A DNA stretch of 64,000 nucleotides, from NCBI GenBank assembly GCA_001029295.1, contig LDXJ01000059.1, forward strand, positions 124,001-188,000. Reading direction: 5' to 3'. Of this stretch, positions 26,293 to 34,018 are shown in pieces. The stretch is from Peptococcaceae bacterium CEB3. Its GTDB lineage: Bacteria; Bacillota; Desulfitobacteriia; Desulfitobacteriales; Desulfitobacteriaceae. A model generated the notes under the pieces. The model was given only the letters and a program-made list of their open reading frames with translations, had not been told where the DNA came from and did no database searches. Position 1 is the first letter of the stretch, and each line of letters opens with the position of its first letter. The position numbers and the translations under genes are program-made.

Positions 26293-27423
26293 ATGTACAC
26301 GGCAAGAGAGCGGGTTTTGGCAGCCCTGAACCACAGCCAAGCTGATCGTGTCCCTTTGGCTTTAGGGGGTAGTTGGTATGGGGTGACAGATAACTTATAT
26401 TTTAATGTGTTGAAGAAAGTTGGGCTTGAGCCTAGTGTCCCGCCGTTCAGACCGAAGTTGAGCCACACAGTCAACTACTACGACGATCGGTTGTTGAGTG
26501 CATTGGATGTTGACATCCGGCATATCTGGCTGGGATTTTCGGAAAATGGGGCTCCGCCGTCCGGCGGCGGCACGGACAACTGGGGGATCGAATGGGTCGA
26601 GACAGAAGGATACCGGGGAGCCAAGAGCCATCCCTTGGCGAACGCGACGATTGACGACTTGGATAAATACAATTGGCCCGGGATGGAAGGGCTCGACCGG
26701 GGGCAGATCCGGGCAAGGATTCAGGAAATTCGCAGGAGCGGTGAGTATGCGATTGCGGGGCGTGCCGTTAATTCCTATGGGCTGTTCGAACTTTGTTGTC
26801 TATTGCGCGGGCATGAGCAATTCAATGTGGACCTGTTGATCGAACCGGATTTTGCCCGGGCTTTGGTGGAGAAGGTAGCCGATGTTTTCTATCGGCTCAC
26901 GGACTGTTACTTGGACGCAGCCGGTCAAGACATCGATATATTGGAACTTCCGGGTGACGATTACGCGGACAACCGCGGGCTTATGATCTCACCGCAACTG
27001 TTCCGAGAGTTTTTTGCTCCGCATTGGCAACGTCTGATCGCGCTCATTAAGAGCCGTTCCCCCGAAATAAAGGTGGTTTTTCACAGTGACGGGGCCATCT
27101 CCGCTTTATTGGAAGACCTCATTGCCATCGGAGTTGATGTGGTGCACCCTTTGGAACCACTGCCGGTTACGGACCAGGCCGCGGTCAAACAGGCTGTTCA
27201 AGGGCGCTTGGTCATTCTAGGCGGGGTCGATATTAAGGAGGCGTTAAGCGGGAGCCGGGATGCTATTGCTGTGGAGGTCCGGCAGCGGTTGGCAAATTTG
27301 GCGCAGGGGGGCGGCTACATTTTCGCTCCTTCCAATCACCTGCAGCACGATATTCCACCGGAGAATTTGATAACTTTATATAGAGAAGCGTCTGAACTGG
27401 GTCGATATCCCTTGACGTTTTGA
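26293..27423 (+). CDS. URO-D-superfamily protein 2, variant zinc site
   Basis: 376-residue URO-D-fold protein. At the zinc position it has H264-S-D266 (FHSDGA) instead of His-x-Cys, and the C-terminal Cys position reads APSNHLQHD, so the metal or nucleophile site differs from paralogue 1. The motif HPLEPLP resembles members found near methylotrophic and O-demethylation genes. ATG 26293 follows the previous stop at once, so the two are co-translated and may act as a pair, for example substrate- and acceptor-side methyltransferases. Haem synthesis is unlikely here. Confidence 0.75.
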   Translation: MYTARERVLAALNHSQADRVPLALGGSWYGVTDNLYFNVLKKVGLEPSVPPFRPKLSHTVNYYDDRLLSALDVDIRHIWLGFSENGAPPSGGGTDNWGIEWVETEGYRGAKSHPLANATIDDLDKYNWPGMEGLDRGQIRARIQEIRRSGEYAIAGRAVNSYGLFELCCLLRGHEQFNVDLLIEPDFARALVEKVADVFYRLTDCYLDAAGQDIDILELPGDDYADNRGLMISPQLFREFFAPHWQRLIALIKSRSPEIKVVFHSDGAISALLEDLIAIGVDVVHPLEPLPVTDQAAVKQAVQGRLVILGGVDIKEALSGSRDAIAVEVRQRLANLAQGGGYIFAPSNHLQHDIPPENLITLYREASELGRYPLTF

Positions 27424-27517
27424 GAGTGACCCAGGCATGCCTGGGTGGTTGAAAAGCGGTAAAGGGCCTTGTGAAGGATTGCAAGGGTCGAGTGAAGGAC
27501 AGAGGAGTGATGCTGTA

Positions 27518-28309
27518 ATGTATCAAAAGGTTAACGCAGGCCAAAGTTTCCTAACCAAAATGAAAGATATTGCCGGACAACTGCAGGAAACGCAAACGGG
27601 GGCTTTGACCAAAGCAGCCGAGATTTGTGCCGAAGCTATTGTTCACGACAGATTGGCTTTCATTTTTGGAGCGGGCCATTCGGCCATCCCGGTGATGGAA
27701 ATTTTCCCCCGCATCGGGAGCTTCGTCGGTTTCTACCCGATGCTGGAATTAAACCTGTCATATAATTCCCGGGTCGTCGGGGATATGGCGATGCGCCAAG
27801 CTTCTTTCCTGGAGAAACAAGAAGGATACGGAGAAGCGATTTTGCAAAACTACGATTTCTGCCCGCCCGACTGTATGGTGCTCTTTTCCCACTCGGGGAT
27901 TAACGAACTGATAGTCGAGATGGCTCTCGGCGCACGAAAACGGGGGCTCAAAGTAATTGCAGTCACTTCGCTCAGCCACTCCATGGCCCATGCGCCCCGT
28001 CACAGCAGCGGCTTGCGGCTCAGTGAGGCGGCGGATGTGGTACTTGATACCTGTGTGCCCGAGGGTGACGCTTTACTGGAGTTGCAGGGTTTATCCTGGA
28101 GGGTGGCTTCGGCGTCGACCATTGCGGCCTGCTTATTGGCGGATTCCTTAGTGGCAGAAACAGCGGCTGCTTTATTAAGCCGTGGGATGACGCCCTTGGT
28201 GTATCCTAGCCATAATGTGAACAGCTCGCCGGAAGAGATACAGAAGGCTATGGCGCAAGAGGAGCTCGTTCTTCAGGAATTTCGCCGGCGCAGGGCGAGA
28301 GTGGTATAA
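27518..28309 (+). CDS. SIS-domain protein (UPF0309-like)
   Basis: 263-residue sugar isomerase (SIS) fold protein. IFGAGHSA and LFSHSGINELIVE are the two phosphosugar-binding loops; the serine-rich second loop is conserved. SIS proteins either isomerise sugar phosphates or sense them. GAGGAG precedes ATG 27518; the 27-codon extension from 27437 is rejected. The operon context with a PfkB kinase suggests isomerisation of the phosphorylated sugar after demethylation or phosphorylation. The N-terminal helical region is typical for the UPF0309 subgroup. Confidence 0.8.
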   Translation: MYQKVNAGQSFLTKMKDIAGQLQETQTGALTKAAEICAEAIVHDRLAFIFGAGHSAIPVMEIFPRIGSFVGFYPMLELNLSYNSRVVGDMAMRQASFLEKQEGYGEAILQNYDFCPPDCMVLFSHSGINELIVEMALGARKRGLKVIAVTSLSHSMAHAPRHSSGLRLSEAADVVLDTCVPEGDALLELQGLSWRVASASTIAACLLADSLVAETAAALLSRGMTPLVYPSHNVNSSPEEIQKAMAQEELVLQEFRRRRARVV

Positions 28310-28393
28310 AGATCCTTCGTAGGAATTAGTTTGACAAAGCGAGAAAATCACTTGAATTAGTATAAGTGTAGTTAGCCCTTAGGAGGTACAAAA

Positions 28394-29023
28394 ATGTCTG
28401 ACATGCAAGTGATTAAAGAAGCGGTAATCGGCGGCAATGCCGCGAAAGTGAAAGAGAATACAGAAAAGGCCGTGGCCGAAGGGGTAGATGTGGGAATTAT
28501 CCTCAATGACGGCCTCATTGCCGGTATGAATGTGATTGGCGTCCGCTTTAAAAATAACGAAATTTACGTTCCTGAGGTCCTTATCGCCGCCAGGGCTATG
28601 CATGCCGGGATGGCTGTGATCAAGCCCCTGATTGCCAATTCCGGGGTGCGGGAAAAAGGGGTCGTCGTTTTGGGCACGGTCAAAGGGGACCTGCATGACA
28701 TCGGCAAGAATTTGGTAGGGATGATGCTGGAAGGCGCCGGCTATCGGGTTATCGACATCGGGGTCGATAATGCGCCGGATAAGTTCCTGAAGGCGGTGCA
28801 GGAGCACAACCCCCAAATCGTCGGCATGTCGGCGCTCCTGACGACGACCATGAGCCACATGAAAGCCACCATCGAACACCTCGGAGCCTACAGGGACAGC
28901 GTCAAGGTTATGATCGGCGGGGCACCGGTCACGCAGAAGTTTGCCGACGAGATCGGGGCCGACGCATATGCTCCTGACGCGGCCACGGCCGTTGAAAAGG
29001 CGAATCAACTGGTGGCCTCCTAG
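28394..29023 (+). CDS. Methyltransferase cognate corrinoid protein (MtaC/MtbC-like)
   Basis: 209-residue cobalamin-binding protein. An N-terminal helical cap (about 1-88) leads to the Rossmann B12 domain with D99-L-H101-D-I-G (cobalt-ligating His101), followed by MSALLTTTM and IGGAPVT. It would carry the methyl group between a substrate methyltransferase and an acceptor methyltransferase. TTAGGAGG precedes ATG 28394. The preceding 84-base gap holds a TTGACA at 28331 but no good -10 at normal spacing. It is the only corrinoid protein in the window, while five URO-D proteins are present. Confidence 0.93.
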   Translation: MSDMQVIKEAVIGGNAAKVKENTEKAVAEGVDVGIILNDGLIAGMNVIGVRFKNNEIYVPEVLIAARAMHAGMAVIKPLIANSGVREKGVVVLGTVKGDLHDIGKNLVGMMLEGAGYRVIDIGVDNAPDKFLKAVQEHNPQIVGMSALLTTTMSHMKATIEHLGAYRDSVKVMIGGAPVTQKFADEIGADAYAPDAATAVEKANQLVAS

Positions 29024-29275
29024 TTGCTACGTCGTACCTTTCTTCGCGTGTTTCTCAGGCCCTCCATGGCGGTTTGTGCTATGCAAAAAAGATTTCTCCT
29101 GTCAAGCAAAGGAGTATTCCGTTCATAATGATAAAGTGGGGCTCGACGGCTAAAGCAGCGTGGTTTTGACCCTGGGGTTCACGCTGGTCTTAACCGGAGT
29201 TGCCTGTGCAGTGTTGCAAAAAACGAACTGGACGCAAACAAGGAAAAGTAAAACACTAGAGTTGTAAGCCCTGTG

Positions 29276-29640
29276 GTGCCCGGGCAGCAGAAGGGTGGGA
29301 ACCCGATAGCTTCCTGAAGGGAATGCGGGCGGATTTAGGGGTGGATAGCGGGCGATTCGCAGTCCCCTGTCCTCTCGTTCCAGTCCTTACACTGGGACGA
29401 AGCCAAGTTTCGAGGATACTCTGGAATCTAACAAGAGAGTCGAATCCTCAAACTGCCCAGTCCGGAGCCAGGTCATCTTGCGCGCCGTGAGGCGGTTAGA
29501 AAAGGGCCTGAGACCATGGAGCAGACCTGGCTTCGAATACCCAAACGATGGTCGGTGTGGGATTAGACCGAGGTAGTCAGACGAGACTGCGCTAGAGGTT
29601 GCAGCCTGATCGGAAACGGTTGAGTCGGGGCTAGGTAAGG
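29276..29640 (+). other. Possibly structured non-coding stretch
   Basis: Between the corrinoid gene and the next gene lie 1042 bases without a plausible protein gene. The part from GTGCCCGGGCAGCAG onward is rich in local GC stems and short repeated motifs (GGGTGGGAACCCG, GGAATGCGGGCGG, GGTTGCAGCC), resembling the first domain of a group II intron. I find no domain V-like end or reverse transcriptase. An ORF-less or 5'-only intron fragment is possible; another structured RNA or decayed DNA is equally open. I see nothing in 29024-29275. Confidence 0.25.
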
Positions 29641-29672
29641 AATCCCTGGGGAGATGCACATACGTGATTAAG

Positions 29673-29710
29673 CAAGCTGGGATCGCTGCATTCCCAGCTT
29701 GTTTCGGTTT
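29673..29710 (+). terminator. Terminator-like hairpin
   Basis: CAAGCTGGGA at 29673-29682 pairs with TCCCAGCTTG at 29692-29701 over a 9-base loop, followed by TTTCGGTTT. It probably closes the transcript coming from the corrinoid gene and the stretch after it. Confidence 0.65.
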
Positions 29711-29973
29711 CCATCATCTCTTGGGATGCGTTTTCACCGGCTTCTTCGCTAAGACCCCTTTCACTGCCCGATCCGGCAGATACCGGTGCGATGTGACCTA
29801 TGGCAAATACGTGACAGGACAGGTAGTAATAAGCTGACTCCCGCGCCACCTATAGCGTCATGCCAGGGAAAACTACTTACAATGGTGGGAAATTCCAACT
29901 GAAAAGAATATATAAAAAAAATGCCCGACGACTAAAACCAAGCAGGAAATCCGGAATAGATGGCGAATACATA

Positions 29974-29999
29974 TACAAACGTTGCCACAAACGATTGCA
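29974..29999 (+). promoter_or_regulatory. Tandem LacI/CRE-like operator candidates
   Basis: Two overlapping 14-base elements, TACAAACGTTGCCA and CACAAACGATTGCA, each match most of the LacI-family/CRE pattern with a central CG (five or six of seven fixed positions), their centres 12 bases apart. They precede the flavoprotein gene whose neighbour is a LacI regulator. They could bind that regulator or CcpA. The rest of 29711-30065 shows no gene. Confidence 0.35.
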
Positions 30000-30065
30000 C
30001 AAACCTTGTCGTAAAAGCCGACCAAGCAGGACTGACCCCGAAGAGGGTGAAAGGAATTTTGCAAT

Positions 30066-31421
30066 ATGCCAGGATTTGAAAAGTTTAATTTCCGAACGCG
30101 AGATGAGTTGGAGGCAAAGATTCAGGAATTGAAGCTCGATCTGCCTATGAGTGCGGATTTTACTCCTCTTTCCCGGAAAGTGGCCGTCGGCGAACGGGAG
30201 ATCCCCAATGCTCTGGCCATTCAGCCCATGGAGGGGTGCGATGGGCAGGAAGACGGCACTCCTTCCGAACTCACGTTTAGGCGCTACCGGCGCTTCGCCG
30301 CAGGGGGAGCGGGGCTGATTTGGCTGGAAGCCACGGCCGTTGTTCCGGAAGGACGAGCGAATCCCCGCCAATTAGCCATTCACTCTGGCAACCTTCCGGT
30401 CTTTCGCCAACTGGCGGATTCCATACGTGAAGAAGCCCGTCACAGCATGGGTGTGAACCATCGGCCCCTGTTAATCTTGCAGTTGACGCATTCTGGGCGT
30501 TACAGCAAGCCGGGGGGCAAGGCCGAACCTATTATCGCACAGCATGATCCCTATCTTGATCCGGCAGTGGGAGTACAAGCTGAACACGAGCCTATTACTG
30601 ACGACGATTTGGAACGTTTGCAGGAAAGGTACGTCGAAGCTGCGAAACTAGCCGAGGAAGCCGGTTTTGACGGGGTTGACATCAAATCCTGCCACCGTTA
30701 TCTGCTTTCGGAACTCCTGGCGGCCCATACCCGTCCGGGACGATTTGGCGGAAGCTTCGGCAATCGAACCCGCTTCTTGCTGGAGACGGTAGCGAAAGTA
30801 AAAAAAGTGACCGGCTCGGAATTCATTCTGGCCGTCCGTCTGAATGTTTTTGACGGGCATCCTTATCCCTACGGCTGGGGTGTCGACAAGCACGAGAGCA
30901 TGCGTCCGGATCTCAGCGAGCCGAGAGAACTCGTTCGTCTGTTGCGTGAGCAAGGGGTGTCCCTCTTGAACGTGACGGCCGGGAATCCCTATTTTCGGAA
31001 TCCGGAGATCAATCGTCCTCTGGATGTACCGCTGGTCGGTGCGCCGTGGCCGGAAGAACATCCGCTGCAGAGTGTGGCCCGTCTAGTGAGTTTAGCCGCG
31101 GAAATGCAGCGGGCCGAGCCCGACCTGACGGTGGTGGGCAGTGGCTATAGTTGGCTGCGCCAGTTTGCCATGCCGGTAGGGGCGGCCAACATTGCGAGAG
31201 GCGCCGTTAGCATTGTTGGCTTGGGCAGACAGAGTTTTGCCGATCCGGGGGTTATCAAGGAGGCTCTGACAGAGGGGCGTGTCAGCACGGACAGAGTCTG
31301 CCTTGCCTGCAGCCGTTGCACGCAGATCATGCGTGACGGCGGCAGGACCGGCTGTGTGGTTCGTGATTCGGAAGTGTATTTGCCGATCTATCGGGCCGGA
31401 CGGGCCAAAGAGCGCTGCTAA
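30066..31421 (+). CDS. Old-yellow-enzyme-like FMN/Fe-S oxidoreductase without NAD domain
   Basis: 451-residue protein with the TIM barrel of NADH:flavin oxidoreductases (NALAIQPMEG, LQLTHSGRYSKP, GFDGVDIKSCHRYL). The C-terminal iron-sulfur motif is C412-x2-C415-x2-C418-x11-C430, as in 2,4-dienoyl-CoA reductase, BaiCD and trimethylamine dehydrogenase. The FAD/NAD(P)H domain that follows in those enzymes is absent, so electrons must come from a separate partner. The residue before the usual catalytic Tyr/His pair is altered (KSCHRY). Neighbours are a LacI regulator, URO-D protein 3 and a zinc dehydrogenase. It may reduce an enone formed from an oxidised sugar, but that is inference. Confidence 0.82.
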   Translation: MPGFEKFNFRTRDELEAKIQELKLDLPMSADFTPLSRKVAVGEREIPNALAIQPMEGCDGQEDGTPSELTFRRYRRFAAGGAGLIWLEATAVVPEGRANPRQLAIHSGNLPVFRQLADSIREEARHSMGVNHRPLLILQLTHSGRYSKPGGKAEPIIAQHDPYLDPAVGVQAEHEPITDDDLERLQERYVEAAKLAEEAGFDGVDIKSCHRYLLSELLAAHTRPGRFGGSFGNRTRFLLETVAKVKKVTGSEFILAVRLNVFDGHPYPYGWGVDKHESMRPDLSEPRELVRLLREQGVSLLNVTAGNPYFRNPEINRPLDVPLVGAPWPEEHPLQSVARLVSLAAEMQRAEPDLTVVGSGYSWLRQFAMPVGAANIARGAVSIVGLGRQSFADPGVIKEALTEGRVSTDRVCLACSRCTQIMRDGGRTGCVVRDSEVYLPIYRAGRAKERC

Positions 31422-31842
31422 GCCGAACGTGAAGGGTCGAAGAACGAGAACGAATAACAAGCTGGGCGGAGACGCAAAAACGCCAGAGACCAAAAACAAT
31501 GGAGATACAAAAACGACAGAGGCGAAAACGACAGAGACAGAGAGACAACAAACGGACCCCCATGCCAGGTGATGTGGACCGGTTCAAAAGGCGCCTCAAA
31601 GATGACCTAACTGGGGAAGATCCTGACCGGGGAAACTCCCAAGTGAGAATTAAACTAGGAAACTGAGCCAAGCAATAAGACCAGAAAAGAGGGTCAAAGC
31701 CAATAAAAAGGTAGAATGGGCAGGAAGACAGTGCAACAAAATGGAGCGCTGGGGATCGGGAACCGATGTAGGGACCTTGGGAGATGACGGAACTCAAATG
31801 ACAGGATCGCCATCGATAGTTCAAATGGGAGGAGCCTGGCGA
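31422..31842 (+). other. Low-complexity intergenic region
   Basis: 421 bases without a gene. Between about 31430 and 31560 the DNA is built of short imperfect repeats of the type AAAACGACAGAGRC, rich in A and G. No promoter is clear. Two in-frame ATGs before the LacI gene (31741 and 31798) lack ribosome sites. Confidence 0.5.
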
Positions 31843-32868
31843 ATGGCCAATATCAAAGATGTTGCTTTGAGGGCGGGGGTGTCCCCGAGTACGGTGTCGC
31901 GGACTTTGAGCGGCAAGATCCCGGTTGATAAAGAGACAAAGGAAAAGGTGATGCAGGCAGTTCAGGAGTTGAATTATCAACCTAATGTGTTCGCCCAAGG
32001 GTTAAAGGACGGCAAATCGAAAACCATCGGCCTTATCATTCCGAATGTCCGGAATCTGGTCTTTCCGGCGGCAATCCGGGGTATCACCGACGTGGCCAAA
32101 CATTATGGTTATACCATGGTTCTTTGCAACACGGATGAGGATCAGGAGACGGAAAGCTTTTACGTGCAAAGTTTGCGTCAGCGTTTGGTGGATGGGCTCA
32201 TTTTCTCTACGGCTACCGAGAAGAGCGAACATATCTTGAAATTGCGAGAAGAAGGTTTTCCTATCGTTCTTATGATCAGGCATTTGGGTGGCACGATAGA
32301 TGCTGTGATTGCCGACAACTTCTCCGGCGGTTATGAGGGCGCCAAGTTTCTGCTGAGCAGGGGATTTCGCCGGATTGCTCTCATCAACGGGACCATGGGT
32401 CTGGATCTGTACCGGCAGCGCTACGCCGGATACAAGGAGGCTTTGCTGGAAGCCGGAGTGGTTTTGGACGATAGACTGGTGGTGCACGAAACGGGAGATT
32501 GGGAGACCGCCTATGAAGCCACGGGGCGTTTGCTGACGAGTGGGGCTAAGCCCGACGCTATCTTTGCCACGAGCGACACCAAGGCCCTGGGTGTGATGAA
32601 GGCGCTTAAGGAACGAAAACTGAAAGTGCCTGAGGATATTTCCGTGCTCGGTTATGACGATATTGAGACTGCATCGTTAATGGATCCGCCTTTGTCCACG
32701 GTGGCTCAGCCCTTTTACGAAATCGGACAAAGGGCGGCCGAACGCTTGATGAAACTCATTCGCAGCAAACGCCGGCCCAAACCGGTTCTGGAGAAGCTGC
32801 CGGTCCGACTGGTTGTACGGGATTCAGTGGGGGGCGAGAGCTACATCGGCGGGGAGGGTAGTTCTTGA
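31843..32868 (+). CDS. LacI-family transcriptional regulator
   Basis: 341-residue repressor. The HTH and hinge are clear: ANIKDVALRAGVSPSTVSRT at residues 2-21 and LNYQPNVFAQGL before a type I periplasmic-binding-fold effector domain. GGGAGGAG precedes ATG 31843. It follows the flavoprotein and precedes URO-D protein 3, so it probably controls this cluster. Two CRE/LacI-like sites at 29974-29999 are candidates for its operator. The effector is presumably the sugar or a pathway intermediate. Confidence 0.92.
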   Translation: MANIKDVALRAGVSPSTVSRTLSGKIPVDKETKEKVMQAVQELNYQPNVFAQGLKDGKSKTIGLIIPNVRNLVFPAAIRGITDVAKHYGYTMVLCNTDEDQETESFYVQSLRQRLVDGLIFSTATEKSEHILKLREEGFPIVLMIRHLGGTIDAVIADNFSGGYEGAKFLLSRGFRRIALINGTMGLDLYRQRYAGYKEALLEAGVVLDDRLVVHETGDWETAYEATGRLLTSGAKPDAIFATSDTKALGVMKALKERKLKVPEDISVLGYDDIETASLMDPPLSTVAQPFYEIGQRAAERLMKLIRSKRRPKPVLEKLPVRLVVRDSVGGESYIGGEGSS

Positions 32869-32971
32869 AACATTTGTGGGCAAGGGTGCGAACGGTAGCG
32901 GGGCCCGTTCCGATTGACTCCGGTTGCCTGGGGCGACAACGTCTCAACGTCCAAAGGAAAGGAGAAATGGT

Positions 32972-34003
32972 ATGGCATTGCCAAAAGAAAGGATGGAGCG
33001 GGTTTTTGCCGGGTTGCGGCCGGACAGGATACCGTTCGTCCCTACGATTTATGAGCATGCGGCAGCACTTTTGGGCAAAACCCCCTCGGACCTAGCCCGT
33101 AACGAAGAACTGCTGGTGGACGGTCAACTCGCTGCGTACGAGCGCTACCGGCATGATTTGGTTGTAGTCGGGCTCGACATCTATAACGTTGAAGCGGAGG
33201 CGTTGGGTTGTCAAGTGGACTTTTATACGTCGACGGACATTCCGGGTGTTGTCAAACATGTTTTGGCGGAGGATTCCGGCAAATTGCTGAAATTAACGCC
33301 GCCTGACCCGGAGGTTTCCGCGAGAATGCCGCTGATCATCGGAGCGGCTATGAAGGTTCGGGAAAAGATTGGGACGGAGGTTAACGTCGGCGGTGCCATG
33401 GTGGGACCATTTACCTTGGCTGCTATGTTACGGGGTTTCGAACAGTTCATTTTTGATTTGGTTTTGGAACCGGATTTTGCCGGGTCGTTGCTGGATTTTA
33501 CCACGGCTGTGGGAATCCGGTTCGGGGGAGCGTTAGTCAGAGAGGGATTGGGAGCAGCCATCAACGAGTCTTGGATTGCGCAGCCTCTGCTTTCCCCAGA
33601 TCTTTACCGGGAGTTTGTCTTGCCACGCCATAAAAAGCTAATAGAAGAGATCAAGGACCAGGGCCCCGGGTTTGTTAGTCTGATCAGCGGCGGTGACACG
33701 ACCGCCATTGCCGATGATTTGGTACGAACCGGTTCCGCTATTCTCATGGCAGATTACAACACGGACCAACTCTTGTTTAAACAAAAGGCCCAGGAAGCGA
33801 GGGTGGTTCTGCGTGCTTCGCTCGACTCAAAGCTAATGGAATTGGGTACGGAAGAACAGATTGAGGAGCAGGCCTTGCGAGTGCTTCGCACCTGTGCTCC
33901 CGGCGGGCGCTTTATCATGGGCTGTGGGGTGGTCAGCTATCAGACGGATCCGGCCAGAATTTTGCGGCTAAAAAAAGTCGTTCAGGAATTTCAAGAATTT
34001 TGA
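32972..34003 (+). CDS. URO-D-superfamily protein 3, zinc ligands replaced
   Basis: 343-residue URO-D-fold protein. The His-x-Cys pair of the methyltransferase zinc motif is replaced: the aligned stretch reads L237-I-S239 (SLISGGDTTA), although the C-terminal cysteine C318 (MGCGVV) remains. A canonical MtaA-type zinc thiolate site is therefore unlikely. The gene lies between a LacI regulator and a zinc dehydrogenase, with no corrinoid gene nearby. AAAGGAG precedes ATG 32972. It could have a different chemistry (C-C or C-O bond cleavage or lyase activity) or bind another metal. Confidence 0.75.
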   Translation: MALPKERMERVFAGLRPDRIPFVPTIYEHAAALLGKTPSDLARNEELLVDGQLAAYERYRHDLVVVGLDIYNVEAEALGCQVDFYTSTDIPGVVKHVLAEDSGKLLKLTPPDPEVSARMPLIIGAAMKVREKIGTEVNVGGAMVGPFTLAAMLRGFEQFIFDLVLEPDFAGSLLDFTTAVGIRFGGALVREGLGAAINESWIAQPLLSPDLYREFVLPRHKKLIEEIKDQGPGFVSLISGGDTTAIADDLVRTGSAILMADYNTDQLLFKQKAQEARVVLRASLDSKLMELGTEEQIEEQALRVLRTCAPGGRFIMGCGVVSYQTDPARILRLKKVVQEFQEF

Positions 34004-34018
34004 CAGGAGTTGTGACAG

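Noticed and set aside
28379-29008. Long minus-strand frame opposite the corrinoid gene
   Set aside because: It is the complement of a clear MtaC-like gene and shows no motif or ribosome site of its own.
28310-29275. Cobalamin riboswitch near the corrinoid gene
   Set aside because: I looked for the conserved B12-box and the GGTG...TCC core around the methyltransferase genes and found neither.
29387-29849. Minus-strand frames in the non-coding stretch
   Set aside because: Their predicted proteins have no recognisable motif, no ribosome site and cross the terminator hairpin.
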